From positions 151,728-215,727 of the forward strand of contig SFOX01000003.1 in assembly GCA_004552305.1 (NCBI GenBank): a DNA stretch of 64,000 nt, read 5' to 3'. The first letter of the stretch is position 1, and every line of letters starts with the position of its first letter. The notes under the pieces were generated by a model that did no database searches, had not been told where the DNA came from, and worked only from the letters and a program-made list of their open reading frames with translations. The translations under genes were made by a program, and so were the position numbers. The DNA comes from Subdoligranulum variabile. GTDB taxonomy: Bacteria > Bacillota > Clostridia > Oscillospirales > Ruminococcaceae. Positions 1 through 7,211 of the stretch are shown piece after piece.

Positions 1-657
1 GGTCCTAAGCACGGTCCCGCCCCCATCCCCGAAGAAGGCGAATGGGTAAAGGCTTATAAAATTGAGGACATCAGCGGCTACACCCATGGTGTGGGCTGGT
101 GCGCTCCCCAGCAGGGTACCTGCAAGCTGAGCCTGAACATCAAGAACGGCATCATCGAGGAAGCTCTGGTCGAAACCATCGGCTGCTCCGGTATGACCCA
201 CTCTGCCGCTATGGCCGGCGAGATCCTGCCCGGCAAGACCATTCTGGAAGCCCTGAACACCGACCTCGTCTGCGACGCTATCAACGTTGCCATGCGTGAG
301 CTGTTCCTGCAGATCGTCTACGGCCGCAGCCAGACCGCTTTCTCTGAGAACGGTCTGCCCGTCGGCGCAGGTCTGGACGACCTGGGCAAGGGTCTGCGTT
401 CCATGACCGGCACCATCTTCTCCACCAAGGCCAAGGGCGTTCGCTATCTGGAGCTGACCGAGGGCTACATCCTCAAGACCGCTCTGGACAAGGACAATCA
501 GGTCATTGGCTATCAGTTCGTCCGTCTGGGTAAGATGATGGAAGACATCCGCCACGGCAAGGATCCCAAGGAAGCCTACGAGAAGAACATCGGCACTTAC
601 GGCCGTTTCTCTGCCGAGCAGGGCGCTGTCAAGTACATCGACCCGCGTGAAGAATAA
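1..657 (+). CDS. NifU-like iron-sulfur cluster scaffold protein (5' end cut by window)
   Basis: The reading frame is open from base 1, so the true start lies upstream and about 218 residues are visible. The sequence resembles the NifU/IscU N-terminal family, which holds nascent Fe-S clusters on cysteines. Candidate ligand cysteines sit in the stretches GWCAPQQGTC and ETIGCSGMTHSA, followed by a helical region (VCDAINVAMRELFLQI). The C-terminal part (FSTKAKGVRYLELTEGYIL and after) goes beyond the classical scaffold and is of unknown role. It ends 20 nt before a GGGtGRT-family gene with an intervening AGGGAGGA ribosome site, so the two are probably co-transcribed. The family call rests on recall of the cysteine motifs and of this gene pair in Clostridia. 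Confidence 0.7.
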   Translation, partial: GPKHGPAPIPEEGEWVKAYKIEDISGYTHGVGWCAPQQGTCKLSLNIKNGIIEEALVETIGCSGMTHSAAMAGEILPGKTILEALNTDLVCDAINVAMRELFLQIVYGRSQTAFSENGLPVGAGLDDLGKGLRSMTGTIFSTKAKGVRYLELTEGYILKTALDKDNQVIGYQFVRLGKMMEDIRHGKDPKEAYEKNIGTYGRFSAEQGAVKYIDPREE

Positions 658-677
658 GAGAGGGAGGAACATACATT

Positions 678-1676
678 ATGGCAACTTTTGAATCCCAAAA
701 CCGCCGTATGCCCAAGATCGAGGCCTGCCTGAAGGCAAATGGTCTGGAGAGCTTGGACGCCTGCAACGAGATGCTGCTGTCCAAGGGCATCGACTGCGAT
801 AAGATCATCCGCGGCATCCAGCCCATCTGCTTCGACAACGCCGTCTGGGCTTACACCCTCGGCACTGCCATCGCCGTCAAGCGCGGTCTGAAGAGCGCTG
901 CTGACTGCGCCGCCGCCATCGGCGAGGGTCTGGAGGCTTTCACCATTCCCGGTTCCGTTGCCGAGCAGCGCAAGGTCGGTCTGGGTCACGGCAATCTGGG
1001 CGCCATGCTGCTGCATGAGGACACCCATTGCTTCGCTTTCCTGGCCGGTCACGAGTCCTTTGCTGCCGCCGAAGGCGCCATCGGCATTGCCCGTACCGCC
1101 AACAAGGTCCGCAAGGAGCCCCTGCGCGTTATCCTGAACGGTTTGGGCAAGGACGCCGCCCAGATCATCAGCCGTATCAACGGTTTCACCTATGTGCAGA
1201 CCGACTACGACTTCAAGACCGGTGAGCTGAAGGTCGTCAACACCATTCCTTACTCTGACGGCGAGCGCGCTGCTGTTAAGTGCTACGGCGCCAACGACGT
1301 TCTGGAAGGCGTTGCCATCATGAAGGCAGAGGGTGTTGAGGTTTCCATCACCGGTAACTCCACCAACCCCACCCGCTTCCAGCATCTGGTTGCCGGCACC
1401 TACAAGAAGTGGGCGATCGAGAACGGCAAGAAGTACTTCTCCGTCGCTTCCGGCGGCGGCACGGGTCGTACCCTGCACCCCGACAACGTGGCTGCCGGTC
1501 CTGCCTCTTACGGCCTGACCGACTCCATGGGTCGTATGCACGGCGACGCCCAGTTTGCCGGCTCCTCCTCCGTGCCTGCGCACGTTGAGATGATGGGTCT
1601 GATCGGCGCCGGCAACAACCCCATGGTCGGTATGACCGTGGCTTGCGCTGTTGCTGCTTCTCAGGCTAACGCCTGA
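678..1676 (+). CDS. GGGtGRT family protein
   Basis: This 332-residue protein contains the eponymous glycine-rich motif SGGGTGRT at about residues 258-265, which places it in the GGGtGRT family, a conserved bacterial family without an established biochemical function. No signal peptide or membrane segment is visible. Cysteines are spread through the N-terminal third (EACLKANG, DACNEM, GIDCDK, QPICFD). The ATG at 678 has an AGGGAGG site about 10 nt upstream. The neighbour upstream is a NifU-like scaffold, so a role linked to Fe-S or redox handling is an inference from context only. A hairpin terminator follows the stop. Confidence 0.8.
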   Translation: MATFESQNRRMPKIEACLKANGLESLDACNEMLLSKGIDCDKIIRGIQPICFDNAVWAYTLGTAIAVKRGLKSAADCAAAIGEGLEAFTIPGSVAEQRKVGLGHGNLGAMLLHEDTHCFAFLAGHESFAAAEGAIGIARTANKVRKEPLRVILNGLGKDAAQIISRINGFTYVQTDYDFKTGELKVVNTIPYSDGERAAVKCYGANDVLEGVAIMKAEGVEVSITGNSTNPTRFQHLVAGTYKKWAIENGKKYFSVASGGGTGRTLHPDNVAAGPASYGLTDSMGRMHGDAQFAGSSSVPAHVEMMGLIGAGNNPMVGMTVACAVAASQANA

Positions 1677-1708
1677 TTCTGCCGCTTGGCATAACATCGT
1701 GTAAAACT

Positions 1709-1743
1709 GCCCGCTGCTCAAAGGATTGAGTGGCGGGCTTTTG
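1709..1743 (+). terminator. Rho-independent terminator after GGGtGRT gene
   Basis: GCCCGC (1709-1714) pairs with GCGGGC (1733-1738), and CTCAA/TTGAG pairs inside it. A T-run follows directly. It separates the first two genes from tcdA. Confidence 0.8.
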
Positions 1744-1750
1744 TTCTGCC

Positions 1751-1779
1751 TTGACAAATTGCGGCTTTATGCCTATAAT
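1751..1779 (+). promoter_or_regulatory. Sigma-70-type promoter for tcdA
   Basis: A perfect TTGACA (1751-1756), a 17-nt spacer and a perfect TATAAT (1774-1779) lie 48 nt before the tcdA start codon. Confidence 0.8.
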
Positions 1780-1827
1780 CGTATTGACATACCTGCATGG
1801 TAGGAATTTGCACACAGGGGTAACGCT

Positions 1828-2574
1828 ATGTCTGAGCAGTTTGTAAGAAGTGAAATATTATTCGGTGCCGAGGCTATGCAGCGGCTGCATGACGCCCGCG
1901 TGGCGGTGTTCGGTGTCGGCGGCGTCGGCGGCTATGTAGTCGAGGCGCTGGCAAGAAGCGGCGTAGGCACGTTGGATATTATTGACGACGACAAGGTCTG
2001 CCTGTCCAACCTGAACCGCCAGATCATCGCCACGCACGCAACCTTGGGGCGCTACAAGGTCGATGCCGCGCGCGAGCGCATCCTCAGCATCAACCCCGAC
2101 TGTGTGGTGTACGCGCACAAAACCTTTTACACCCCCGAAACCGCCGCGCAGTTTGATTTTGCGCAGTATGACTATGTGGTGGACGCCATCGACACCGTGA
2201 CCGGCAAGATCGCACTGATCCAACAGGCGCAGGCGGCGGGCGTTCCGGTTATCAGTTGTATGGGGGCAGGCAACAAATTGAACGCTGCCGCCTTTGAGGT
2301 CGCTGACATCTATGCAACATCTGTCTGCCCGCTGGCGCGCGTTATGCGCACCGAGCTGCGCAAGCGGGGCGTCAAGCAGCTGAAGGTCGTCTACTCCAAA
2401 GAGAAGGCACTGACCCCCCAGCCCGCCGCCGATACCGGCAGCGACGTACCCCGTGCCGGGGCGCCGCGCCGCCAGACCCCCGGCAGCACAGCCTATGTTC
2501 CCGCCGTTGCCGGGCTGCTTTTGGCGGGCGAGGTCATCAACGATCTGACCGGCAGGCACGGCATTATGGCATAA
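1828..2574 (+). CDS. tcdA: tRNA threonylcarbamoyladenosine dehydratase
   Basis: A 248-residue ThiF/MoeB/E1-superfamily protein. The nucleotide-binding glycine-rich loop GVGGVGGY is at about residues 28-35, followed by the E1-type IIDDDKVCLSNLNRQI strand-helix that contacts ATP and by VVDAIDTVTGK. Length and order match TcdA (CsdL/YgdL), which uses ATP to cyclise t6A at position 37 of ANN-decoding tRNAs to ct6A. The stretch QPAADTGSDVPRAGAPRRQTPGS near residue 200 is a low-complexity insertion before the C-terminal helix. A strong promoter lies upstream. The downstream neighbour is a tRNA thiolation-type enzyme, so this is a small tRNA-modification group. Confidence 0.88.
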   Translation: MSEQFVRSEILFGAEAMQRLHDARVAVFGVGGVGGYVVEALARSGVGTLDIIDDDKVCLSNLNRQIIATHATLGRYKVDAARERILSINPDCVVYAHKTFYTPETAAQFDFAQYDYVVDAIDTVTGKIALIQQAQAAGVPVISCMGAGNKLNAAAFEVADIYATSVCPLARVMRTELRKRGVKQLKVVYSKEKALTPQPAADTGSDVPRAGAPRRQTPGSTAYVPAVAGLLLAGEVINDLTGRHGIMA

Positions 2575-2620
2575 CCGCCGCCGCAAAAACGCCCAACACT
2601 TATGCAAGGAGAACCTGCCC

Positions 2621-3490
2621 GTGGAACGTCAAATGGACGAATGTCAAAAAATCGAGCGCAGCATCATTAAAAAATACCGCAAGCAGCTGTGGACGCCCTT
2701 TATTGTGGCGGTCAAACGGTATGAGCTGATCCAAGCGGGGGACAAAATCGCCGTCTGCATTTCGGGCGGCAAGGATTCCATGCTGATGGCAAAGCTGATG
2801 CAGGAATTGCAGCGCCACAGCGAGGTACCCTATGAGCTGGAGTTCCTTGTGATGGACCCCGGCTACAACACCCGCAACCGCCAAAAGATCGAGAGCAACG
2901 CCGCCTTGATGAATATCCCCATCACGGTATTTGAAACCAACATCTTTGATGTGGCAAATCAAGCCGAAAAGAATCCCTGCTATCTCTGCGCCCGTATGCG
3001 CCGGGGACATTTGTACAAAAAGGCGCAGCAGCTGGGCTGCAACAAAATTGCATTGGGGCATCACTTCAACGATGTCATTGAAACCACCGTTATGAGTATG
3101 TTCTACGGCTCGCAATTGCAGGCGATGCCGCCCAAACTGCACAGCACAAACTTCCCCGGTATGACGCTGATCCGTCCGCTGTACTGCATCCGCGAGGAGG
3201 ACATTCTCGCGTGGTGCCGCTACAATAATCTGGAATTTATCCAGTGCGCCTGCCGCTTTACCGAGAATATAACCGTCAGCGCCTGCGGCAGCAGTTCCTC
3301 CAAACGGCAGGAAACCAAGCTGTTGCTGCGCCAGCTGCGCCAGACCAACCCAAATATCGAGAACAGCATCTTCCGCAGCATCCACGCCGTTGCGCTGGAC
3401 ACGATGCCCGGCTTTAAAAGTGAAGGGCAGGAGCACAGCTTTTTGGAGCGCTTTGACCGTATACAAGAGCAGCTGGACACCGCAGACTGA
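2621..3490 (+). CDS. TtcA-like tRNA 2-thiocytidine biosynthesis protein
   Basis: A 289-residue PP-loop ATPase. The P-loop SGGKDS is at about residues 48-53. A CxxC pair (CYLCARM, about 120-123) and a later cysteine (QCACRF, about 208) fit the three-cysteine Fe-S site of TtcA-type enzymes, which activate C32 of tRNA with ATP for sulfur insertion. The GTG start at 2621 is preceded by AAGGAG at 2606-2611. An in-frame ATG four codons later is a weaker choice. The stop overlaps the A of a possible ATG at 3490, but the next gene probably starts later. Whether the substrate is C32 in this organism cannot be read from sequence. Confidence 0.82.
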   Translation: MERQMDECQKIERSIIKKYRKQLWTPFIVAVKRYELIQAGDKIAVCISGGKDSMLMAKLMQELQRHSEVPYELEFLVMDPGYNTRNRQKIESNAALMNIPITVFETNIFDVANQAEKNPCYLCARMRRGHLYKKAQQLGCNKIALGHHFNDVIETTVMSMFYGSQLQAMPPKLHSTNFPGMTLIRPLYCIREEDILAWCRYNNLEFIQCACRFTENITVSACGSSSSKRQETKLLLRQLRQTNPNIENSIFRSIHAVALDTMPGFKSEGQEHSFLERFDRIQEQLDTAD

Positions 3491-3603
3491 TGCGCCAGCC
3501 CTGCCTTTTCGCCGCACCCTTGCCGGGGTGCGGTTTTTGTTTTGCCCGGCTGCATAACTGCGCCCCGCGCCGCCCACACTCTAGCGTGAAAGGGGTGGGG
3601 TAT

Positions 3604-4458
3604 ATGCGCTCCCGGCGCGGTTTTTTCTGGCAAAGTCTGGTATTTACGCTCATCTTACTGGTTCCGATGATGGGGGTCACACTCTGGCTGCAGCAGGGTC
3701 AGCAGCAGCAACAGGCGCTGCGGCAGGCAGCGGCACAGCGGGGCGGCATCACCGTGGAGGCAGGCTCGCAGAGCGTGTGGCGGTTCTTGCTGGTCGTCCA
3801 GCAGGAGCAGCCCGCCTTTGTGCTGGCGCGGGCGGACAGCCTGCAGCAAACGGTAACGCTGTGCGCCCTGCCTGCCGATTTGCAGGTCAACGCGCCTGCG
3901 GGTACCACCACTTTGGGCGAGTGCGCCCTGACCGCCGGGGCGGGGCGGGCGGCGCAGCTTTTGCAGCAAACCCTGTTCGGGGACGAGGCTGCTCCCGCGC
4001 TGTACTATCTGGCAGCCACCCCCGCCACATGGCAGACCCTTGCCGATGCGGACGAGGTGCGGTGGGATACCGCGGCGCTTTTTGACGCTGCCAACCAACG
4101 GCGGATGGGGTTGGACGCCGACCCCATCGCGGTGCTGACCGCCGACACCGCCGCCGGGCTTCTTGCCAAGGCGCAGCGCGTTCTCGCGCCGGAAACGGCA
4201 GCCGCCGCCCGCGCCGCCGTCTGGTGTGCCTTTTTGCGCCAGCAGCCCGCGCTTTTGCCCGCGCTTGCCGACCGTTGGCGGCAGTACAGCGCCCGCACGC
4301 TGACAAACCTGCACAGCGGCGATCTGACCGGGGCAGGGGAGTGCTTTGGCTATCTGTCCCGGCAGGAGGCGCTGCGCATCGACTACCTGCAGGTACCGAT
4401 CCAAGACAACACGCTGACCGCCGAGGCGATGCGCACCCTGCGGGAAATGTTGGGATAA
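3604..4458 (+). CDS. Membrane-anchored hypothetical protein
   Basis: From the ATG at 3604 the product is 284 residues. An upstream in-frame ATG at 3490 exists, but the extension is arginine- and cysteine-rich and unlike a protein start, while AGGGGTGGGG precedes 3604. The N-terminus (RSRRGFFWQ then LVFTLILLVPMMGVTLWL) is a basic cap plus one membrane segment with the bulk predicted outside. The next stretch is glutamine-rich (QQGQQQQQALRQ). The remainder is alanine-rich with no recognised motif. No function is assigned. It ends in a strong bidirectional terminator. Confidence 0.65.
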   Translation: MRSRRGFFWQSLVFTLILLVPMMGVTLWLQQGQQQQQALRQAAAQRGGITVEAGSQSVWRFLLVVQQEQPAFVLARADSLQQTVTLCALPADLQVNAPAGTTTLGECALTAGAGRAAQLLQQTLFGDEAAPALYYLAATPATWQTLADADEVRWDTAALFDAANQRRMGLDADPIAVLTADTAAGLLAKAQRVLAPETAAAARAAVWCAFLRQQPALLPALADRWRQYSARTLTNLHSGDLTGAGECFGYLSRQEALRIDYLQVPIQDNTLTAEAMRTLREMLG

Positions 4459-4460
4459 TG

Positions 4461-4491
4461 AAAAGTGCCGCCCCATCGGGGCGGCACTTTC
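4461..4491. terminator. Bidirectional terminator between convergent genes
   Basis: AAAAGTGCCGCCCC and GGGGCGGCACTTT form a near-perfect hairpin with an A-run on one side and a T-run on the other. It can stop the rightward hypothetical gene and the leftward ABC transporter operon. Confidence 0.85.
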
Positions 4492-4509
4492 AGTTTATAC
4501 TGTGGAAAT

Positions 4510-5250
4510 TTACTCTTGGCGGAAACGCGCCAGAAATTCTGCCGTGCGGGGGTTCTGCGGATGGTCAAAAATCTCGGCAGGGGTACCCTCCTCGGCAATG
4601 ACGCCGTCCGCCATATAGACCACATGGCTCGAGACATCGCGGGCAAACGCCATCTCGTGGGTCACCACGATCATCGTCAGCCCGTCGGCTGCCAGCTGGC
4701 GCATAACGCTCAGAACCTCGCCCACCATCTGGGGATCCAGCGCGGAGGTCGGCTCGTCAAACAGCAGCACCTCCGGCTGCATCGACAGGGCGCGGGCAAT
4801 CGCCACGCGCTGCTTCTGCCCGCCGGAAAGCTGGCGCGGCTTGGCGTGGATATACGGCGCCATACCGACCTTTTCCAGATTTTGCAGGGCGGTCTTGCGG
4901 GCGGTTTCCTTGTCCTGATGCAGCACATAGCGCAGCCCCGCAGTGCAGTTGTCCAGCACGGTCATATTGTTGAACAGGTTAAAGCTCTGGAACACCATAC
5001 CCACCTTGGCGCGGTAGGCGCAGGGGTCGCTGCCCTTGGTGGTGATGTCCTGCCCGTGGAACAGCACCTGACCGTTGGTCGGGGTTTCCAGCAGGTTGAT
5101 GCAGCGCAGCAGGGTGGACTTGCCGCTGCCGGATGCGCCGATCACGCAGGTGACGTCGCCGGGATTTACGGCAAAATCCACATCGCGCAGCACGACGTGC
5201 GTGCCAAAGCTCTTGGAAAGATGCTTGACTTCAATAATAGCCTCAGACAT
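4510..5250 (-). CDS. Polar amino acid ABC transporter ATP-binding protein
   Basis: A 246-residue ATPase of the GlnQ/HisP type. Walker A GASGSGKST is at about residues 38-46, the signature LSGGQKQRVAIARAL near 141, and Walker B VLLFDEPTSALDP near 165, followed by the switch histidine in VVTHEM. It energises import by the permease encoded just upstream in the transcript (8-nt overlap) and the lipoprotein gene before that. The likely cargo is a polar amino acid. Which one cannot be told from the ATPase. Confidence 0.9.
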   Translation of the reverse strand: MSEAIIEVKHLSKSFGTHVVLRDVDFAVNPGDVTCVIGASGSGKSTLLRCINLLETPTNGQVLFHGQDITTKGSDPCAYRAKVGMVFQSFNLFNNMTVLDNCTAGLRYVLHQDKETARKTALQNLEKVGMAPYIHAKPRQLSGGQKQRVAIARALSMQPEVLLFDEPTSALDPQMVGEVLSVMRQLAADGLTMIVVTHEMAFARDVSSHVVYMADGVIAEEGTPAEIFDHPQNPRTAEFLARFRQE

Positions 5251-6067
5251 GGGCGTGACCTCCCTTCATATCCAGATTCTGCGATTCGTGGTTGGGGTCG
5301 GGGGTGTTGTACATCCCGCTGGTGTAGGCAAGGGTATCGGTGGTGTTCAGATCGTAGTTCTGCGGTCCGTCCAGTGCCTTTTCCCACAGGCGCAGCAGGT
5401 AGCTGGCCAGCAGCGTCATCGACAGGTAGATGACCATCACGATGGCAGCGCTCTCAAAATAGGTGTACAGCGCGCCGACAACGCTCTTGTGGACAAAGAA
5501 CAGGTCGGTGATGGAAATGACCGACAGCACCGAGGTATCCTTGATGTTGATGATAAAGTTGTTGCCGATCTGCGGCACGATGTTGCGCAGCGCCTGCGGG
5601 AAGATGACGTGCAGCATCGTCTGCCAGTGGTTCATACCGATCGCCTTTGCGCCCTCGGTCTGACCGGGGTCAATGGACACAATGCCGCCGCGCACGGTTT
5701 CTGCCATATAGGCGCCCGTGTTGATGGACACGATAAAGAACCCGGCGCTCCACATCCCCATCTTGATGCCGAACACCTGCATCATACCGTAGTAGATGAA
5801 CACCGCCTGCACTATCATGGGCGTGCCGCGGAACAATTCCACATAGCAGCGCAGGATAACGTGCAGCAGCTTGATCAAAAAGCGCTTCCATGCGGGGTCG
5901 CGCTGCTTGTCAACGGGGATGGTCTGCAAAGCGCCGACGGCAAAGCCGATCACGCAGCCGAAAAACGTACCTACCAGCGCCAGCAGCAGCGTCGTACCCG
6001 CGCCGCGCAGATAGCTGGGACCGTACTTGGCAAGAACCTTGGCGCAGTTTGCCATAAACAATTCCAT
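5243..6067 (-). CDS. Polar amino acid ABC transporter permease
   Basis: A 274-residue inner-membrane permease of the HisM/GlnP family, with several hydrophobic helices and the cytoplasmic EAA loop EGAKAIGMNHWQTMLHVIFP that docks on the ATPase. The sequence FRGTPMIVQ is also typical of this family. The start overlaps nothing upstream, and a hairpin lies between it and the binding-protein gene. The 3' end overlaps the ATPase gene by 8 nt, indicating translational coupling. The C-terminal tail after about residue 235 is long and polar. Confidence 0.88.
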   Translation of the reverse strand: MELFMANCAKVLAKYGPSYLRGAGTTLLLALVGTFFGCVIGFAVGALQTIPVDKQRDPAWKRFLIKLLHVILRCYVELFRGTPMIVQAVFIYYGMMQVFGIKMGMWSAGFFIVSINTGAYMAETVRGGIVSIDPGQTEGAKAIGMNHWQTMLHVIFPQALRNIVPQIGNNFIINIKDTSVLSVISITDLFFVHKSVVGALYTYFESAAIVMVIYLSMTLLASYLLRLWEKALDGPQNYDLNTTDTLAYTSGMYNTPDPNHESQNLDMKGGHAHV

Positions 6068-6095
6068 GGAAAATTCTCCTTTTGAACTGCCGCAG

Positions 6096-6120
6096 CCCCT
6101 GCCGCAAAAAACGGCAGGGG
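6096..6120 (-). other. Intra-operon hairpin between binding-protein and permease genes
   Basis: CCCCTGCCG and CGGCAGGGG form a perfect 9-bp stem. The T-run is in the loop, not after the stem in the direction of transcription. It therefore looks like an mRNA-stabilising or partial-termination hairpin that would raise binding protein over permease, as in many ABC operons. Confidence 0.55.
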
Positions 6121-6137
6121 CAAGGGCAGAAATGTTC

Positions 6138-6995
6138 TTATTCGCTCAGGGGCTGGGCGGCAATGGCTTCGTCCATCAGGTCGTTGTAGTCGTCGGCAGT
6201 CATACCGGCCAGTACCTTGTTGATGGCATCGCACAGGGCGGTGTTGCCCTTTTTCATCGAGATGCCGATGTTGATGTCCTCCTGGCTGACTTGGAAGTCG
6301 TTCTCACCGCCGCCGAAATCCAGCAGCGTAAAGTCGGGGTAGGCGACCAGCGCGGCCTGGGCGGTGGGGCGGTCGGTGACGACTACGTCGCAGGCACCGC
6401 TGTTCAGCGCGACCAGCATGGCGGGCGCGGTTTCCTGTGCGGCAAGAATGTTGCCGTTGGGGATCTGCGGCAGGCAGTTGTCATACCAGATGGTACCCAG
6501 CTGGCTGGTAGCGGTGGCGCCGTCAAGGTCTGCCACGCTCTTGGCATCGGCGTACTTGCTGTCCTTCTTGACCAAGGTCACGATGGAGGCGTAGTAGTAC
6601 GGGTCAGAGAAATCCACCTGCGCGGCGCGCTCGGCGGTGATGGACTGACCGGCAATGACGCAGTCCACATCGCCGCTGGTCACGGCGGGGATCAGGCTGT
6701 CCCAGTCCAGCTTGACGATCTGGACATTCTGCCCCAGCGCCTCGCCGATTTTCTTTGCCATAATAACGTCGTAGCCGTAGGCGTAGTCGCCGGAATCACG
6801 GATCTGAATGGCACCGTTGGCATCGTCACTCTGCGTCCAGTTGTAGGGGGCGTAGGCGCACTCCATGGCAACGGTCAGGGTGGTGGGGTCGCCGTCCCCG
6901 TCGGGGACGCTGGGATCCACGGCGCTCCCGCAGGCGGTCAGACCCAATGCCAAAACGGCGCTCAGCGCCAAGGCGGCAGTGTTCTTCAGTTTCAT
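6138..6995 (-). CDS. Amino acid ABC transporter substrate-binding lipoprotein
   Basis: A 285-residue family 3 solute-binding protein. Residues 1-22 form a lipoprotein signal ending in the lipobox LTAC, so the mature protein starts with a lipidated cysteine at about residue 22. The mature part has the family pattern of bilobal binding proteins (TVAMECAYAPYNW, YGYDVIMAKKIGEALG, CVIAGQSITAERA, VSQEDINIGISMKKG). AAGGAG lies just before the ATG. It is the first gene of the leftward transporter operon and follows a leader with promoter and terminator-like hairpin. The ligand is unknown. Confidence 0.88.
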   Translation of the reverse strand: MKLKNTAALALSAVLALGLTACGSAVDPSVPDGDGDPTTLTVAMECAYAPYNWTQSDDANGAIQIRDSGDYAYGYDVIMAKKIGEALGQNVQIVKLDWDSLIPAVTSGDVDCVIAGQSITAERAAQVDFSDPYYYASIVTLVKKDSKYADAKSVADLDGATATSQLGTIWYDNCLPQIPNGNILAAQETAPAMLVALNSGACDVVVTDRPTAQAALVAYPDFTLLDFGGGENDFQVSQEDINIGISMKKGNTALCDAINKVLAGMTADDYNDLMDEAIAAQPLSE

Positions 6996-7038
6996 AATGC
7001 ACTCCTTTTCTTAAATCGCAAAATCCCTCTATACTTCC

Positions 7039-7074
7039 AAAAAAGCCCCGGCATCCTTGGCGGAATACCGGGAC
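7039..7074 (-). terminator. Terminator-like hairpin in the transporter leader (possible attenuator)
   Basis: On the minus strand GTCCCGGTAT pairs with ATGCCGGGGC and is followed by six T. It lies after the promoter and before the binding-protein start, so it would terminate the leader unless antagonised. A five-codon reading frame (ATG GAG GCT GCA TTT TAG, about 7085-7102) precedes it. Confidence 0.6.
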
Positions 7075-7143
7075 TTGGAACCTAAAATGCAGCCTCCATA
7101 TGCGGCACAGCGCGCAGCCGCGCCGTTGCGGCTTTACTAAGGT

Positions 7144-7172
7144 ATCATACGCCCATTGGGCGGATTTGTCAA
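7144..7172 (-). promoter_or_regulatory. Promoter of the amino acid transporter operon
   Basis: On the minus strand a perfect TTGACA (7167-7172), a 17-nt spacer containing the inverted repeat CGCCC/GGGCG, and TATGAT (7144-7149). The spacer palindrome could be an operator. Confidence 0.8.
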
Positions 7173-7211
7173 GAAGTATCCGTATTTTTATACAGGATAT
7201 TCAAAATTGCG

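Noticed and set aside
597..1757. Long open frames antisense to the GGGtGRT gene and many other genes
   Set aside because: In GC-rich coding DNA with biased third positions the opposite strand stays open by chance; the frames lack ribosome sites and conserved motifs.
3490..3603. Upstream start for the membrane-anchored protein at 3490
   Set aside because: The 38-residue extension has no ribosome site of its own, and a good site plus signal anchor begins at 3604.
6995..7172. T-box riboswitch upstream of the amino-acid transporter
   Set aside because: The leader is too short and lacks the AGAGA and GGGTGGNACCGCG conserved blocks.
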